A stretch of DNA of 64,000 nucleotides from Brachybacterium sp. UMB0905 (GCF_002871795.1 NZ_PNHL01000005.1:124001-188000); one strand, 5' to 3'. Counted from the first letter of the stretch, positions 8,346-17,467 are shown. Program-made: numbers and translations. Notes: a model not told the origin generated them from the letters alone.

Positions 8346-9769
8346 CGAGCGCACCAGAGAAGCTCACACAGGACGAGATCATCGAGTCCGTGGGCCAGTA
8401 CGCCTACGGCTGGCACGATTCCGACGACGCCGGCGCCTCCGCCCGCCGTGGGCTCAGCGAGGAGGTCGTGCGCGACATCTCGGCCCGCAAGGGTGAGCCC
8501 GAATGGATGCTCGAGCGGCGCCTGAAGGCCCTCAAGCTGTTCGAGAAGAAGCCGCTGCCCACCTGGGGCCCGGACCTGTCCGGCATCGCCTTCGAGGACA
8601 TCAAGTACTTCGTCCGCTCGACTGAGAAGCAGGCCACCTCCTGGGAGGACCTGCCCGAGGACATCAAGGAGACCTACGACCGCCTGGGCATCCCCGAGGC
8701 GGAGAAGCAGCGTCTGGTGGCCGGTGTGGCCGCGCAGTACGAGTCCGAGGTCGTCTACCACCAGATCCGCGAGGACCTGGAGGAGCAGGGCGTGATCTTC
8801 CTGGACACGGACACCGCCCTCAAGGAGCACCCGGAGATCTTCGAGGAGTACTTCGGCACCGTCATCCCCTCCGGTGACAACAAGTTCTCCGCCCTGAACA
8901 CCGCGGTGTGGTCCGGCGGCTCCTTCGTCTACGTCCCCAAGGGCGTGCACGTGGAGATCCCGCTGCAGGCCTACTTCCGCATCAACACCGAGAACATGGG
9001 CCAGTTCGAGCGGACGCTGATCATCGCCGACGAGGGCTCCTACGTGCACTACGTCGAGGGCTGCACCGCCCCGATCTACAAGTCCGATTCGCTGCACTCC
9101 GCCGTGGTGGAGATCATCGTGAAGAAGGACGCCCGGGTGCGGTACACGACCATCCAGAACTGGTCGAACAACGTGTACAACCTGGTCACCAAGCGCACCA
9201 CCGTCGAAGAGGGCGGGACCATGGAGTGGGTCGATGGCAACATCGGCTCCAAGGTCACTATGAAGTACCCGGCGGTGTGGCTGATGGGCGAGCACGCCCG
9301 CGGCGAGACGCTGTCCATCGCCTTCGCCGGCGAGGGCCAGCAGCAGGACACCGGCTCCAAGATGGTCCACATGGCCCCGCACACCTCCAGCTCGATCGTC
9401 TCCAAGTCGGTCTCGCGCGGTGGCGGCCGGACCTCGTACCGCGGCCTGGTGCAGGTGATGCCCGGCGCCGAGCACTCCGCCTCTACGGTGCTGTGCGATG
9501 CGCTGCTGGTGGACCAGATCTCCCGCACCGACACCTACCCCTATGTCGACGTGCGCGTCGACGATGTCCAGATGGGCCACGAGGCCACCGTCTCCAAGGT
9601 CTCCGAGGAGCAGCTCTTCTACCTGATGAGCCGCGGCATGGAGGAGCCCGAGGCGATGGCGATGATCGTGCGCGGGTTCATCGAACCCATCGCACGCGAG
9701 CTCCCGATGGAGTACGCCCTTGAGCTGAACCGCCTGATCGAGCTGCAGATGGAAGGAGCAGTCGGTTGA
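8342..9769 (+). CDS. sufB: Fe-S cluster assembly scaffold protein SufB
   Basis: This 475-residue beta-helical scaffold protein builds Fe-S clusters in the SufBCD complex. The family's conserved Cys lies in STVLCDALL (near residue 385), and the [14 protein letters not shown] region is strongly conserved. Unlike mycobacterial SufB there is no intein; the protein is continuous at normal length. ATG 8342 overlaps the sufR stop and follows GGAAGGA. Its stop shares one base with the sufD start. Confidence 0.97.
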   Translation: MTSAPEKLTQDEIIESVGQYAYGWHDSDDAGASARRGLSEEVVRDISARKGEPEWMLERRLKALKLFEKKPLPTWGPDLSGIAFEDIKYFVRSTEKQATSWEDLPEDIKETYDRLGIPEAEKQRLVAGVAAQYESEVVYHQIREDLEEQGVIFLDTDTALKEHPEIFEEYFGTVIPSGDNKFSALNTAVWSGGSFVYVPKGVHVEIPLQAYFRINTENMGQFERTLIIADEGSYVHYVEGCTAPIYKSDSLHSAVVEIIVKKDARVRYTTIQNWSNNVYNLVTKRTTVEEGGTMEWVDGNIGSKVTMKYPAVWLMGEHARGETLSIAFAGEGQQQDTGSKMVHMAPHTSSSIVSKSVSRGGGRTSYRGLVQVMPGAEHSASTVLCDALLVDQISRTDTYPYVDVRVDDVQMGHEATVSKVSEEQLFYLMSRGMEEPEAMAMIVRGFIEPIARELPMEYALELNRLIELQMEGAVG

Positions 9770-11076
9770 TGACCACCGCAGATGTGACCGGTGCCGAGAG
9801 CACGGGGGATCCCGCGGCCAACGAGAACGTGGCGCATGCCGCGGGCGCCGCGCCCGTGGCCGCGCAGGACGCCCTGCAGGGGGTCGAGACCGAATCCGAG
9901 GTGACGCTGGAGGACGAGGGCCTGGAGGTGGGCGCGCACCACGCCGCCGACAACCGTGGCTCACGCCTGCGCTCCTTCGAGATCGCCGACCATGAGACGC
10001 CGCGCAGCAACATCGAGGAGTGGCGCTTCACCCCGCTGCGCCGTTTCGCCGCCCTGTTCGAGGACGCGCCGACGGATGACCGCGAGGGCGATCCCGCGCT
10101 CGACTACGACGTGCAGGCCCCCGCCGGGGCCGCGGAGATCACTGCCCTGGCCCCCGGCGCCGCACCGCGCGGCACCGTGCTGGTGCCCGAGGACCTGCCG
10201 GCGGCCATCGCCTCCGCCCGGTCCGAGGAGGCGCTGCACCTGGTGGCACCCAAGAACGCGGCCCTGGATGACCCGTTCCGCGTGAATATCACCGGCAGCG
10301 GCGTCGACCGTCGCGCCAATGGGCACATCGTGCTGGAGACCGCGGAGTCCGCGAGCGCAACCTTCGTGCTACGCCACACCGGCTCGGCGCAGTACGCCCA
10401 GAACGTCGAGATGGTGGTCGGGGACAACTCCCAGATGACCGTCATCACCCTGCAGGACTGGGACGATGACGCCATCCACATCTCCACCCATCACGCCAAG
10501 CTGGGACGCGATGCGAAGCTCAAGCACATCGTCGTCTCCCTGGGCGGCTCCGCGGTGCGCGTGAGCGTCACCGGTGAGCTCGCCGCCCCGGGCGCCGAGG
10601 TGGAGAACCTGGGCCTCTACTTCTCCGACGAGGACCAGTTCCTCGAGCATCGCCTGTTCGTGGACCACGCCGCCCCCAACTGCACCTCCGACGTGGCCTA
10701 CAAGGGCGCGCTGCAGGGCAAGAAGGCACGCAGCGTGTGGGTCGGCGATGTCCTTATCCGCAAGGAGGCCGAGGGCACCAACACCTACGAGCTCAACCGC
10801 AACCTCGTCCTCACCGAGGGCGCGCGGGCGGACTCCGTGCCCAACCTCGAGATCGAGACCGGGGAGATCGGGGGCGCCGGCCACGCCGCCGCCACCGGTC
10901 GCTTCGACGACGAGCAGCTGTTCTACCTGCGCGCTCGCGGCATCCCCGAGCTCGAGGCGCGACGCCTGGTGGTGCGCGGCTTCTTTGCCGAGCTGATCCA
11001 GAAGATCGACGTCCCCGAGATCCGCGAGCACCTGTTCGAGTCCATCGAGGCTGAGCTGGCCCGGAGCATGAACTGA
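9769..11076 (+). CDS. sufD: Fe-S cluster assembly protein SufD
   Basis: This 435-residue SufB paralogue and partner in SufBCD is needed for iron entry into the scaffold. The conserved His lies in DHAAPNCTSD (near residue 300), where SufB/SufD clusters form at the interface. The N-terminal ~65 residues are an acidic, Ala-rich low-complexity extension before the fold begins at RSNIEEWRFTPL. ATG 9769 shares one base with the sufB stop (TGATG). The stop likewise shares a base with the Rieske gene's ATG. Confidence 0.96.
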   Translation: MTTADVTGAESTGDPAANENVAHAAGAAPVAAQDALQGVETESEVTLEDEGLEVGAHHAADNRGSRLRSFEIADHETPRSNIEEWRFTPLRRFAALFEDAPTDDREGDPALDYDVQAPAGAAEITALAPGAAPRGTVLVPEDLPAAIASARSEEALHLVAPKNAALDDPFRVNITGSGVDRRANGHIVLETAESASATFVLRHTGSAQYAQNVEMVVGDNSQMTVITLQDWDDDAIHISTHHAKLGRDAKLKHIVVSLGGSAVRVSVTGELAAPGAEVENLGLYFSDEDQFLEHRLFVDHAAPNCTSDVAYKGALQGKKARSVWVGDVLIRKEAEGTNTYELNRNLVLTEGARADSVPNLEIETGEIGGAGHAAATGRFDDEQLFYLRARGIPELEARRLVVRGFFAELIQKIDVPEIREHLFESIEAELARSMN

Positions 11077-11414
11077 TGCCGGACGCCTACGTTCCCGTCG
11101 CGCGCCTGAGCGACCTCGCCCCCGGTGAGGCGATCGACGTCACCCTCGGTGACCTCGAGCTCGCCGTGGTGCGCGACGCGGACGGCGGCGTCCACGCCCT
11201 CGAGGACCGCTGCTCGCACGACGAGATCGCGCTGAGCGACGGCGACGTCGAGGGCTGCACCATCGAATGCTGGAAGCACGGCAGCCAGTTCGACCTGCGG
11301 ACCGGTCGACCCCTGCAGCTGCCGGCGGTCCTGCCCGTACGGGTGTTCCCCGTGCGGGTGGACGAGGGGCGCGACGAGATCCTCGTGGATCCCACCGCGC
11401 CCCCCACCCCCTGA
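11076..11414 (+). CDS. Rieske [2Fe-2S] ferredoxin of the suf operon (NirD/BphF-like)
   Basis: This 112-residue soluble Rieske protein binds a [2Fe-2S] cluster through Cys46-x-His48 and Cys65-x2-His68, all present. It has no transmembrane anchor, so it is a cytosolic electron carrier. It shares one base with the sufD stop and is followed 66 bases later by sufC. In many actinobacteria a non-heme iron ferredoxin of this type sits between sufD and sufC; a role as electron donor in cluster assembly is plausible but inferred. The C-terminus ends in a Pro/Thr tail. Confidence 0.93.
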   Translation: MPDAYVPVARLSDLAPGEAIDVTLGDLELAVVRDADGGVHALEDRCSHDEIALSDGDVEGCTIECWKHGSQFDLRTGRPLQLPAVLPVRVFPVRVDEGRDEILVDPTAPPTP

Positions 11415-11480
11415 CTCCGGGCCCCTCGGCCCTTCACCCACCACAGACACACCAGAGCACCTGGTCAAGGAGAACCGCAC

Positions 11481-12242
11481 ATGTCCATCCTGGAGATCAA
11501 GAACCTCCACGCCACCGTCGAGACCCCCGAGGGCACCAAGCAGATCCTCAAGGGCGTGGACCTCACCATCAAGGGTGGGGAGACCCACGCGATCATGGGC
11601 CCCAACGGCTCGGGCAAGTCCACCCTCGCCTACGCCATCGCCGGCCACCCCAAGTACGAGATCACCGAGGGTGAGGTGCTGCTGGACGGCGAGGACGTGC
11701 TGGAGATGGAGGTCGACGAGCGCGCCCGCGCCGGCCTATTCCTCGCTATGCAGTACCCCGTCGAGGTCCCCGGCGTGACCGTCTCGAACTTCCTGCGCAC
11801 CGCCAAGACCGCGATCGACGGCCAGGCCCCGTCCCTGCGCCACTGGGTCAAGGACGTCAAGAACGCCATGGATGACCTGCGCATGGACCCCGCCTTCGCC
11901 GAGCGCAACGTCAACGAGGGCTTCTCCGGCGGCGAGAAGAAGCGCCACGAGATCCTGCAGATGCAGCTGCTGAAGCCCGCCATCGCGGTCCTCGACGAGA
12001 CGGACTCCGGTCTGGACGTGGATGCGCTGCGCATCGTCTCCGAGGGCGTGAACCGCGCCAAGGAGAACACCGACGTGGGCATCATGCTCATCACCCACTA
12101 CACCCGCATCCTGCAGTACGTGAAGCCGGACTTCGTGCACGTGTTCGTGGACGGCAAGATCGCCGAGCAGGGTGGCCCCGAGCTCGCCGAGCGTCTGGAG
12201 GCCGAGGGCTACGACCGCTACCTCACCGGCGCGGGCGCCTGA
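11481..12242 (+). CDS. sufC: Fe-S cluster assembly ATPase SufC
   Basis: This 253-residue ABC-type ATPase drives conformational change of the SufB-SufD scaffold. Walker A GPNGSGKST is at residues 40-48, the SufC-specific signature FSGGEKKRHE near 151, and Walker B AVLDETDSGLD near 170. ATG 11481 has AAGGAG 9 bases upstream. The 66-base gap from the Rieske gene is the largest inside the operon, but no promoter is obvious in it. Confidence 0.97.
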   Translation: MSILEIKNLHATVETPEGTKQILKGVDLTIKGGETHAIMGPNGSGKSTLAYAIAGHPKYEITEGEVLLDGEDVLEMEVDERARAGLFLAMQYPVEVPGVTVSNFLRTAKTAIDGQAPSLRHWVKDVKNAMDDLRMDPAFAERNVNEGFSGGEKKRHEILQMQLLKPAIAVLDETDSGLDVDALRIVSEGVNRAKENTDVGIMLITHYTRILQYVKPDFVHVFVDGKIAEQGGPELAERLEAEGYDRYLTGAGA

Positions 12243-12270
12243 GCCTGCCGCTGGGGATCAGGAGGATCCC

Positions 12271-12603
12271 ATGACCGATCAGCAGACCCCGGCCTCGTCC
12301 GTCACCAAGGAGGACGTGATCGAGGCGATGAAGGATGTCATCGACCCCGAGCTCGGGATCAACGTGGTGGATCTGGGTCTCGTCTACGGTGCGACCGTCG
12401 AAGACGGTCACGCGGTGGTGGACATGACGCTGACCTCCGCCGCGTGCCCGCTGACGGACCTGCTCGAGGAGCAGACCTTCGCGGTGCTCGACCCGATCAC
12501 CGAGTCCCACCGCATCAACTGGGTGTGGATGCCGCCGTGGGGCATGGAGAAGATCACGGAGGACGGTCGCGAACAGCTGCGCGCGATCGGCTTCAACCTC
12601 TGA
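12271..12603 (+). CDS. sufT: SufT/MIP18 (DUF59) Fe-S maturation factor
   Basis: This 110-residue DUF59 protein helps mature Fe-S proteins. Family motifs are DPELGINVVDLGLVY (from residue 26) and the reactive Cys59 in SAACPLTD. ATG 12271 follows AGGAGGATC, 28 bases after the sufC stop. It closes the operon: a strong hairpin terminator begins 24 bases after the stop. In mycobacteria sufS and sufU lie between sufC and sufT; both are missing here. Confidence 0.95.
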   Translation: MTDQQTPASSVTKEDVIEAMKDVIDPELGINVVDLGLVYGATVEDGHAVVDMTLTSAACPLTDLLEEQTFAVLDPITESHRINWVWMPPWGMEKITEDGREQLRAIGFNL

Positions 12604-12626
12604 CCCGCTGACCCCCACCTCGCATC

Positions 12627-12666
12627 GCGAGCGCCCCCGGCCCGACAAGGCCCCGGGGGCGCTCGC
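12627..12666 (+). terminator. Rho-independent-like terminator of the suf operon
   Basis: A perfect 14-base-pair GC-rich stem (12627-12640 with 12653-12666) encloses a 12-base loop. There is no T-tract after it, as is common for actinobacterial terminators. It lies 24 bases after the sufT stop. Confidence 0.75.
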
Positions 12667-12781
12667 ATAAGGTCGGTGAGCGTCAGCTTCACCGCGGGAG
12701 GTCAGGCCCCGCGTCCGCTCACGTGGTCCGCCACGAACCTGGGCCGTGGCGGCAGCCTCTCACCCATCGACACCTGATGCC

Positions 12782-12813
12782 GGTGGGCGCGCCCGACGCC
12801 GGGCGCACCCACC
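12782..12813 (-). terminator. Terminator hairpin of ald
   Basis: A 14-base-pair stem with one mismatch (12782-12795 with 12800-12813) and an ACGC loop lies 8 bases past the ald stop on the minus strand. A second, smaller hairpin (8 pairs, 12728-12735 with 12745-12752) is further on. The 217-base gap between sufT and ald thus holds terminators from both sides and no gene. Confidence 0.65.
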
Positions 12814-12820
12814 CGCACGA

Positions 12821-13936
12821 TCAGCCGAGGACCTCCTGGCGGTCCGTCAGCTCGAGGCCATGGGCTTCCGCCGTCCCGTCATGCACCAGCTTGCCAGCGT
12901 GGATGTGCAGCCCCTTGGCGAGCGCCTCATCGGCGCGCAGCGCATCCTGCCAGCCGCGATCGGCGAGCTTCAGCACGTAGGGGATCGTCGCATTGTTCAG
13001 TGCGCGCGTGGCCGTCACGGGCACCGACCCCGGCATGTTCGCCACGCAGTAGTAGACGGTGTCGTGCACGGCGAAGGTCGGGTCGTCATGGGTGGTCGGA
13101 CGCGAGTGCTCGAAGCATCCGCCCTGATCGATCGCCACATCGACGAGCACCGAGCCGGGCTTCATCGACCGCACCATCTCATCGGTCACGAGCTTGGGGG
13201 CGCGCTTGCCGGGGATCAGCACCGAGCCGATCACCACGTCGGCCGTGGCGATCTCATCCGCCAGATCCAGCGCCGTGGAGTACCGGGTGCGGAAGTGTCC
13301 GTGGTGCGTGATGGCGAGCTGGTTCAGACGCGGCACGTTCAGGTCGATCACCGTCACCTCGGCCTGCAGCCCGTAGGCCATGATCGCCGCCTGCTCCCCG
13401 ACGATGCCGCCGCCGACCACCAGCAGCTTCGCCGCGGGCGTGCCGGGGACGCCGCCCATCAGCATTCCGGAGCCGTCCAGCGGGGCCATGAGATGGTACG
13501 CGGCCACCTGCGTGGCCAGACGCCCCGCGATCATGCTCATCGGCGTCAGCAGCGGCAGGGAACGATCGGGAAGCTGCACGGTCTCGTAGGCGATCGCGGT
13601 GGTGCCCGCCTCCAGCAGCGCATCGGTCAGCGCCTTGTCGGCCGCAAGGTGCAGATATGTGAACAGCACCTGGTCCTTGCGCAGGAACTTGTGCTCCTCG
13701 GGCAGAGGCTCCTTCACCTTCACGATCATGTCCGCGCGCTGCCAGACCTCGTCGGCTCCATCGACGATCTCCGCGCCGGCCGCACGGTAGGCCTCATCCG
13801 TGATCCCGGATCCGATGCCCGCCCCGGACTGGACGATGACCTCGTGTCCGTGGCGCTCCAGCTCATGGACGGCCGGAGCGTTGAGCCCCACCCGATCCTC
13901 GTTGTTCTTGACCTCCCGGGGAACCCCGATCAGCAT
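12821..13936 (-). CDS. ald: Alanine dehydrogenase
   Basis: This 371-residue NAD-dependent enzyme interconverts L-alanine and pyruvate plus ammonia. Family residues visible are the substrate-binding Lys in KVKEP (near 74), the catalytic His in TYLHLAADK (near 95), and the Rossmann motif VVGGGIVGEQAA (near 170). ATG 13936 has AGGAGG 8 bases upstream; the frame remains open 6 codons further to 13954. It is monocistronic, divergent from the ABC-F gene and followed by its own terminator. Confidence 0.96.
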   Translation of the reverse strand: MLIGVPREVKNNEDRVGLNAPAVHELERHGHEVIVQSGAGIGSGITDEAYRAAGAEIVDGADEVWQRADMIVKVKEPLPEEHKFLRKDQVLFTYLHLAADKALTDALLEAGTTAIAYETVQLPDRSLPLLTPMSMIAGRLATQVAAYHLMAPLDGSGMLMGGVPGTPAAKLLVVGGGIVGEQAAIMAYGLQAEVTVIDLNVPRLNQLAITHHGHFRTRYSTALDLADEIATADVVIGSVLIPGKRAPKLVTDEMVRSMKPGSVLVDVAIDQGGCFEHSRPTTHDDPTFAVHDTVYYCVANMPGSVPVTATRALNNATIPYVLKLADRGWQDALRADEALAKGLHIHAGKLVHDGTAEAHGLELTDRQEVLG

Positions 13937-14121
13937 CGCGTGGCCTCCTTGCAACGTGCCTGCTCCGTCAGCTGCGGACCGCCGATGCGGCCGCCGCTGC
14001 CACTATTGCACCTTCCGCCTGCCCGTGCCGGCCATCTGCGCAGGGCACGTCCGGCAGAACGGACGATGTGGGACACGGCACCGTGGCCCCGTCGACCGCG
14101 GCACGGCCCGCTGGCCACCCC

Positions 14122-14127
14122 TAGACT
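14122..14127 (+). promoter_or_regulatory. -10 box of the ABC-F gene (TAGACT)
   Basis: TAGACT repeats the -10 form seen at ctaA and pyrR. It would start a leader of about 63 bases before GTG 14197. The 260-base intergenic region between ald and this gene holds no ORF with homology that I recognise. Confidence 0.45.
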
Positions 14128-14196
14128 CGATCCGGTCCGCAGCGCCTGCCGCGCGCCACAGAAAACGCCCGCTGCGTGCCACAGAAGGAGCCGCCC

Positions 14197-15801
14197 GTGA
14201 TCACCGTGCACGACCTCGCCATCCGCGTCGGCGCACGCCTGCTCATGAGCAACGTCTCCTTCCAGGTCACCGCCGGAGACCGGGTGGGGCTCGTGGGCCG
14301 CAACGGCGCCGGGAAGACCACCCTGACCCGCGTGCTCTCGGGCACCCTGGATGCCACCGAAGGCAGCGTCGAGATCAGCGGGGAGCTGGGCTACCTCCCG
14401 CAGGACACCCACAGCGGCGAAGACACCGAGACGGTGCTGGCCCGCATCCTCTCCGCCCGCGGGCTCGACGGGATCCTGCGCCGCCTGCGCCGCGCCGAGC
14501 AGGAGATGGGGGATATGTCCCTCAGCGAGACCAAGCGCATCAAGGCCATGGAGCGCTACCCGCGTCTGGAGGCAGAGCTCGACGCCGTCGGCGGCTATGC
14601 GGCGGAAGCCGAGGCCAAGCGCATGGCCGCGAACCTGGGGCTGCCCAATCGGCTGCTCGAGCAGCAGCTCGGCACCCTCTCCGGCGGACAGCGGCGCCGC
14701 GTGGAGCTCGCCCGCATCCTGTTCTCCCAGGCCGAGACGATGATTCTGGATGAGCCCACCAACCACCTCGACCACGACTCGATCGTGTGGCTACGCGAAT
14801 ACCTCATGAGCTTCCGCGGTGGCCTGATCGTCATCAGTCACGACGTCGAGCTCGTGGAGCAGGTCGTCAACAAGGTCTTCTACCTCGACGCCAACCGCGC
14901 CGTGATCGACATCTACAACATGGGCTGGAAGCAGTACCTGCGCCAGCGCGAGGACGACGAGAAGCGCCGCAAGCGCGAACGTGCCAACGCGGAGAAAAAG
15001 GCCTCGGCGCTCACCGCCCAGGCGGAGAAGATGCGCGCCAAGGCCACCAAAGCCGTGGCCGCCCAGAACATGCTGCGCCGGGCCGAGAAGATGCTCGACG
15101 GCGTCGAGGAGGAGCGCCGGGCCGACAAGGTCGCCTCCCTGCGTTTCCCGCGGCCCGCCCCCTGCGGGAAGACGCCGCTCATGGCGCAGGGCCTCTCCAA
15201 GTCCTACGGGAGCCTGGAGATTTTCACCGATGTGGACCTCGCGATCGACCGCGGCTCCCGCGTGGTGGTGATCGGCCTGAACGGCGCGGGCAAGACCACC
15301 CTGCTGCGGATCCTCGCCGGAGTGGATCCGGCGGACACCGGCGAGATCATCCCCGGGCACGGGCTGCGGATCGGCTACTACGCCCAGGAGCACGAAACCC
15401 TCGATCTTGAGCGCACGGTGCTGGAGAACATGATGACCGCTGCCTACGAGCTGCCGGAGGTGGAGGCCCGCAAGATCCTCGGCTCATTCCTGTTCACCGG
15501 CGAGGACGTGCACAAGCCCGCCCGGGTGCTCTCCGGCGGGGAGAAGACCCGCCTGGCGCTCGCGACCCTGGTGGTCTCCAGCGCGAACGTGCTGCTGCTG
15601 GATGAGCCGACGAACAACCTCGACCCGGCGAGCCGTCAGGAGATCCTCGGGGCGCTCTCCGCTTTCGAGGGCGCGGTCGTGCTGGTCTCGCACGACCCGG
15701 GCGCCGTCGTGGCGCTGAACCCCGAGCGGGTGCTCATGATGCCCGACGCCGTCGAGGACCTGTGGAACGACGAATACCAGGAGCTCATCGAGCTCGCCTG
15801 A
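14197..15801 (+). CDS. ABC-F family ATPase (EttA/ribosome-associated type)
   Basis: This 534-residue soluble protein has two ABC ATPase domains and no membrane part, so it acts on ribosomes or translation rather than transport. The first domain has GRNGAGKTT (near 36), LSGGQRRRVELA and Walker B ILDEPTNHLDHDS; the second has GLNGAGKTT (near 362), LSGGEKTRLALA and LLLDEPTNNLDP. A charged, Lys/Arg/Ala-rich helical linker (about 245-315) joins them. GTG 14197 follows AAGGAG. It may be a housekeeping translation factor or an antibiotic-resistance type; the sequence alone does not decide. Confidence 0.92.
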   Translation: MITVHDLAIRVGARLLMSNVSFQVTAGDRVGLVGRNGAGKTTLTRVLSGTLDATEGSVEISGELGYLPQDTHSGEDTETVLARILSARGLDGILRRLRRAEQEMGDMSLSETKRIKAMERYPRLEAELDAVGGYAAEAEAKRMAANLGLPNRLLEQQLGTLSGGQRRRVELARILFSQAETMILDEPTNHLDHDSIVWLREYLMSFRGGLIVISHDVELVEQVVNKVFYLDANRAVIDIYNMGWKQYLRQREDDEKRRKRERANAEKKASALTAQAEKMRAKATKAVAAQNMLRRAEKMLDGVEEERRADKVASLRFPRPAPCGKTPLMAQGLSKSYGSLEIFTDVDLAIDRGSRVVVIGLNGAGKTTLLRILAGVDPADTGEIIPGHGLRIGYYAQEHETLDLERTVLENMMTAAYELPEVEARKILGSFLFTGEDVHKPARVLSGGEKTRLALATLVVSSANVLLLDEPTNNLDPASRQEILGALSAFEGAVVLVSHDPGAVVALNPERVLMMPDAVEDLWNDEYQELIELA

Positions 15802-15855
15802 GGGCGGGGGAGCGGTGCCGCACCGCCGACAGGCATTCATCCGGCCCGGTCGCGG

Positions 15856-15878
15856 GGTCGCGGCAGCCTGCCGCGACC
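15856..15878 (+). terminator. Terminator hairpin after the ABC-F gene
   Basis: A perfect 9-base-pair stem, GGTCGCGGC with GCCGCGACC, has a 5-base loop and begins 54 bases after the stop. It is followed by a C-run next to the left end of the IS110 element. Confidence 0.6.
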
Positions 15879-15889
15879 GCATCCCCCCC

Positions 15890-16117
15890 GTTACCTTGTG
15901 AGCACCCCTGATGGTCGGGGGTCTGGTCGCTCGGCCGGGTATGGCTTTGTTGCCCTGCCATCAATGGTCCGGGGGGTGTTGCCGCCCGGTCGAGAGACAC
16001 GCGTTGACCGCTGATAGGGACACGGCCCAGCTCGTCTGAGGTCTCTTCGTAACGTGGGTGCCGGCATCGGGTGTCGAGACTGCGACCAGCGATGATGCTC
16101 CAGGGAAGGACAGCATC
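15890..16117 (+). ncRNA. Candidate bridge-RNA region in the IS110 left end
   Basis: IS110 elements encode a structured bridge RNA in the noncoding end, with guides pairing to donor and target DNA. This 228-base stretch has no coding signal. It has two matches to the right junction of the element: ATAGGGACAC (16014-16023) is identical to 17350-17359, and GGGGGGTGT (15971-15979) is the reverse complement of 17356-17364. These are the kind of relations guide loops should show. The RNA's ends and fold are not established here. Confidence 0.4.
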
Positions 16118-17341
16118 ATGAACACACGATTCGCGGTCGTCATCGGCCTGGACGTCGGAAAGACCGCCCATCACGCCTGCGCACTGGACCCGGAGGGGAA
16201 CAAGCTCTTCGACAAGCCCCTGCCGCAGGACGAGGCCCAGCTTCGGGAGCTCTTCACCGGACTAAACGTCCACGGCAAGGCGCTCATGGTCGTCGACCAG
16301 CCCAACACCATCGGAGCGCTCCCCATCGCTGTGGCCCGCGACGTGGGCTGCACCGTCGCCTACCTCCCCGGGCTCGCGATGCGGAAGGCTGCAGATCTCT
16401 ATCCCGGCAGGTCAAAGACCGATGCGCGGGATGCGTTCATCATCGCCGACACCGCTCGCACCATGCCTCACACGTTGCGGCAAGTCGACCGCGACAATGA
16501 GGTCCTCTCCGCACTGAAGGTCCTCGCCGGCTTCGATGAGGACCTCGCCCACGAGACGACCAGAGCGCTGAACCGGATCCGCTCCCTGCTGACCCAGATT
16601 CATCCCGCGCTCGAGCGGGTGTTCGCCGGCGGCAGCCTTTCCACGGCGCTGGTACTGGACCTGCTGGAGAAGTTCGCAGGCCCCACCGGGCTCAAAACCG
16701 CTGGTCGGGCACGGGTGCTGCGCTTCGCTCGCTCGCACTCTCGCCGCGATCCCGAAGCACTGGTGGACCAGATCTTCGCGGCGCTCGGTGAACAGACCGT
16801 GGTCGTTCCTGCGACCGCGGCCGTGGAGTTGGTGATCCCGAGAGTTGCTGGCCAGGTCAAAGAGCTGAAGGAACAGCGAGCGACGGTGGCTAAGGAGGTG
16901 GAGGCCATGCTGGAGGATTTCCCTCTCGCCTCGGTCTTGATGAGCATGCCGGGGATCGGCATCAAGACCGCCGCCCAGATCCTCATGGCCGTGGGCGATG
17001 GCACGGGATTCGAGACCCCGGGCCATCTCGCGGCCTACGCCGGGATCGCGCCGGTCACGCGAAGATCCGGCACCTCGATCCGCGGCGAGTTCCCCGCCCG
17101 CTCAGGCAACAAACGGCTGAAGAACGCACTGTTCTACTCGGCCTGGGTCGCCTCGAACCACGACCCCATCTCCAAGGCCTACTACGATCGAAAACGCGCA
17201 GAGGGCAAGCGCCACAACGCCGCCGTGATCTGCCTGGCCCGCCGCCGCTGCAACGTCATCTTCGCGATGCTCCGCGACGGCACCTACTACCAGCCCCCGA
17301 CCACCGCCCCTACTCCCGAGCCGACCGCCCTCGCGGCTTGA
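16118..17341 (+). CDS. IS110-family transposase (DEDD, RuvC-like)
   Basis: This 407-residue serine-dependent RuvC-like transposase appears full length. The N-terminal catalytic acids sit at Asp12 (GLDVGK), Asp60 (VVDQPNTIG, usually Glu in the family), Asp102 and Asp105 (KTDARDA). A coiled-coil-like stretch precedes the C-terminal Transposase_20 domain (MSMPGIGIKTAAQIL onward), with its conserved Ser region (ARSGNKRLKNALF). ATG 16118 follows GGAAGGA; a TTG-type start upstream is unlikely. The start codon lies in a hairpin. No frameshift is seen, so it is probably functional. Confidence 0.93.
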   Translation: MNTRFAVVIGLDVGKTAHHACALDPEGNKLFDKPLPQDEAQLRELFTGLNVHGKALMVVDQPNTIGALPIAVARDVGCTVAYLPGLAMRKAADLYPGRSKTDARDAFIIADTARTMPHTLRQVDRDNEVLSALKVLAGFDEDLAHETTRALNRIRSLLTQIHPALERVFAGGSLSTALVLDLLEKFAGPTGLKTAGRARVLRFARSHSRRDPEALVDQIFAALGEQTVVVPATAAVELVIPRVAGQVKELKEQRATVAKEVEAMLEDFPLASVLMSMPGIGIKTAAQILMAVGDGTGFETPGHLAAYAGIAPVTRRSGTSIRGEFPARSGNKRLKNALFYSAWVASNHDPISKAYYDRKRAEGKRHNAAVICLARRRCNVIFAMLRDGTYYQPPTTAPTPEPTALAA

Positions 17342-17432
17342 CTCAGAACATAGGGACACCCCCCCACAGAACCGCCCCACTGAGTCGTCCGCAGATCCGT
17401 CTCGCAGAAAGCCGTATGACGCTGTATCCGAG

Positions 17433-17467
17433 TGGACAGTCCATTACAGCTGTGTCATGCTGCGGGC
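17433..17467 (+). promoter_or_regulatory. Leaderless promoter of the SatD-like gene with palindrome over the -35
   Basis: TGGACA (17433-17438), a 17-base spacer, CATGCT (17456-17461) and 6 bases lead to ATG 17468: a complete promoter placing the transcript start on the start codon. The -35 is part of an 11-base palindrome, TGGAC-A-GTCCA (17433-17443), a possible operator for the HTH protein encoded next. Confidence 0.55.

Larger units (their letters stand above)
15890..17365 (+). mobile_element. IS110-family insertion sequence (ends approximate)
   Basis: The element is defined by an intact DEDD transposase (16118-17341), a long noncoding left end of about 230 bases and a very short right end, the layout of the IS110 subgroup. 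No terminal inverted repeats or target duplications are visible, as expected. C-runs occur on both sides (15882-15889 and 17359-17365), so the exact junctions cannot be set from one copy. The element sits between two hairpin- or promoter-bounded genes and disrupts no reading frame I can see. Confidence 0.75.

Noticed and set aside
8342..9769. Intein in sufB, as found in mycobacteria
   Set aside because: The protein is continuous at 475 residues with no intein motifs.
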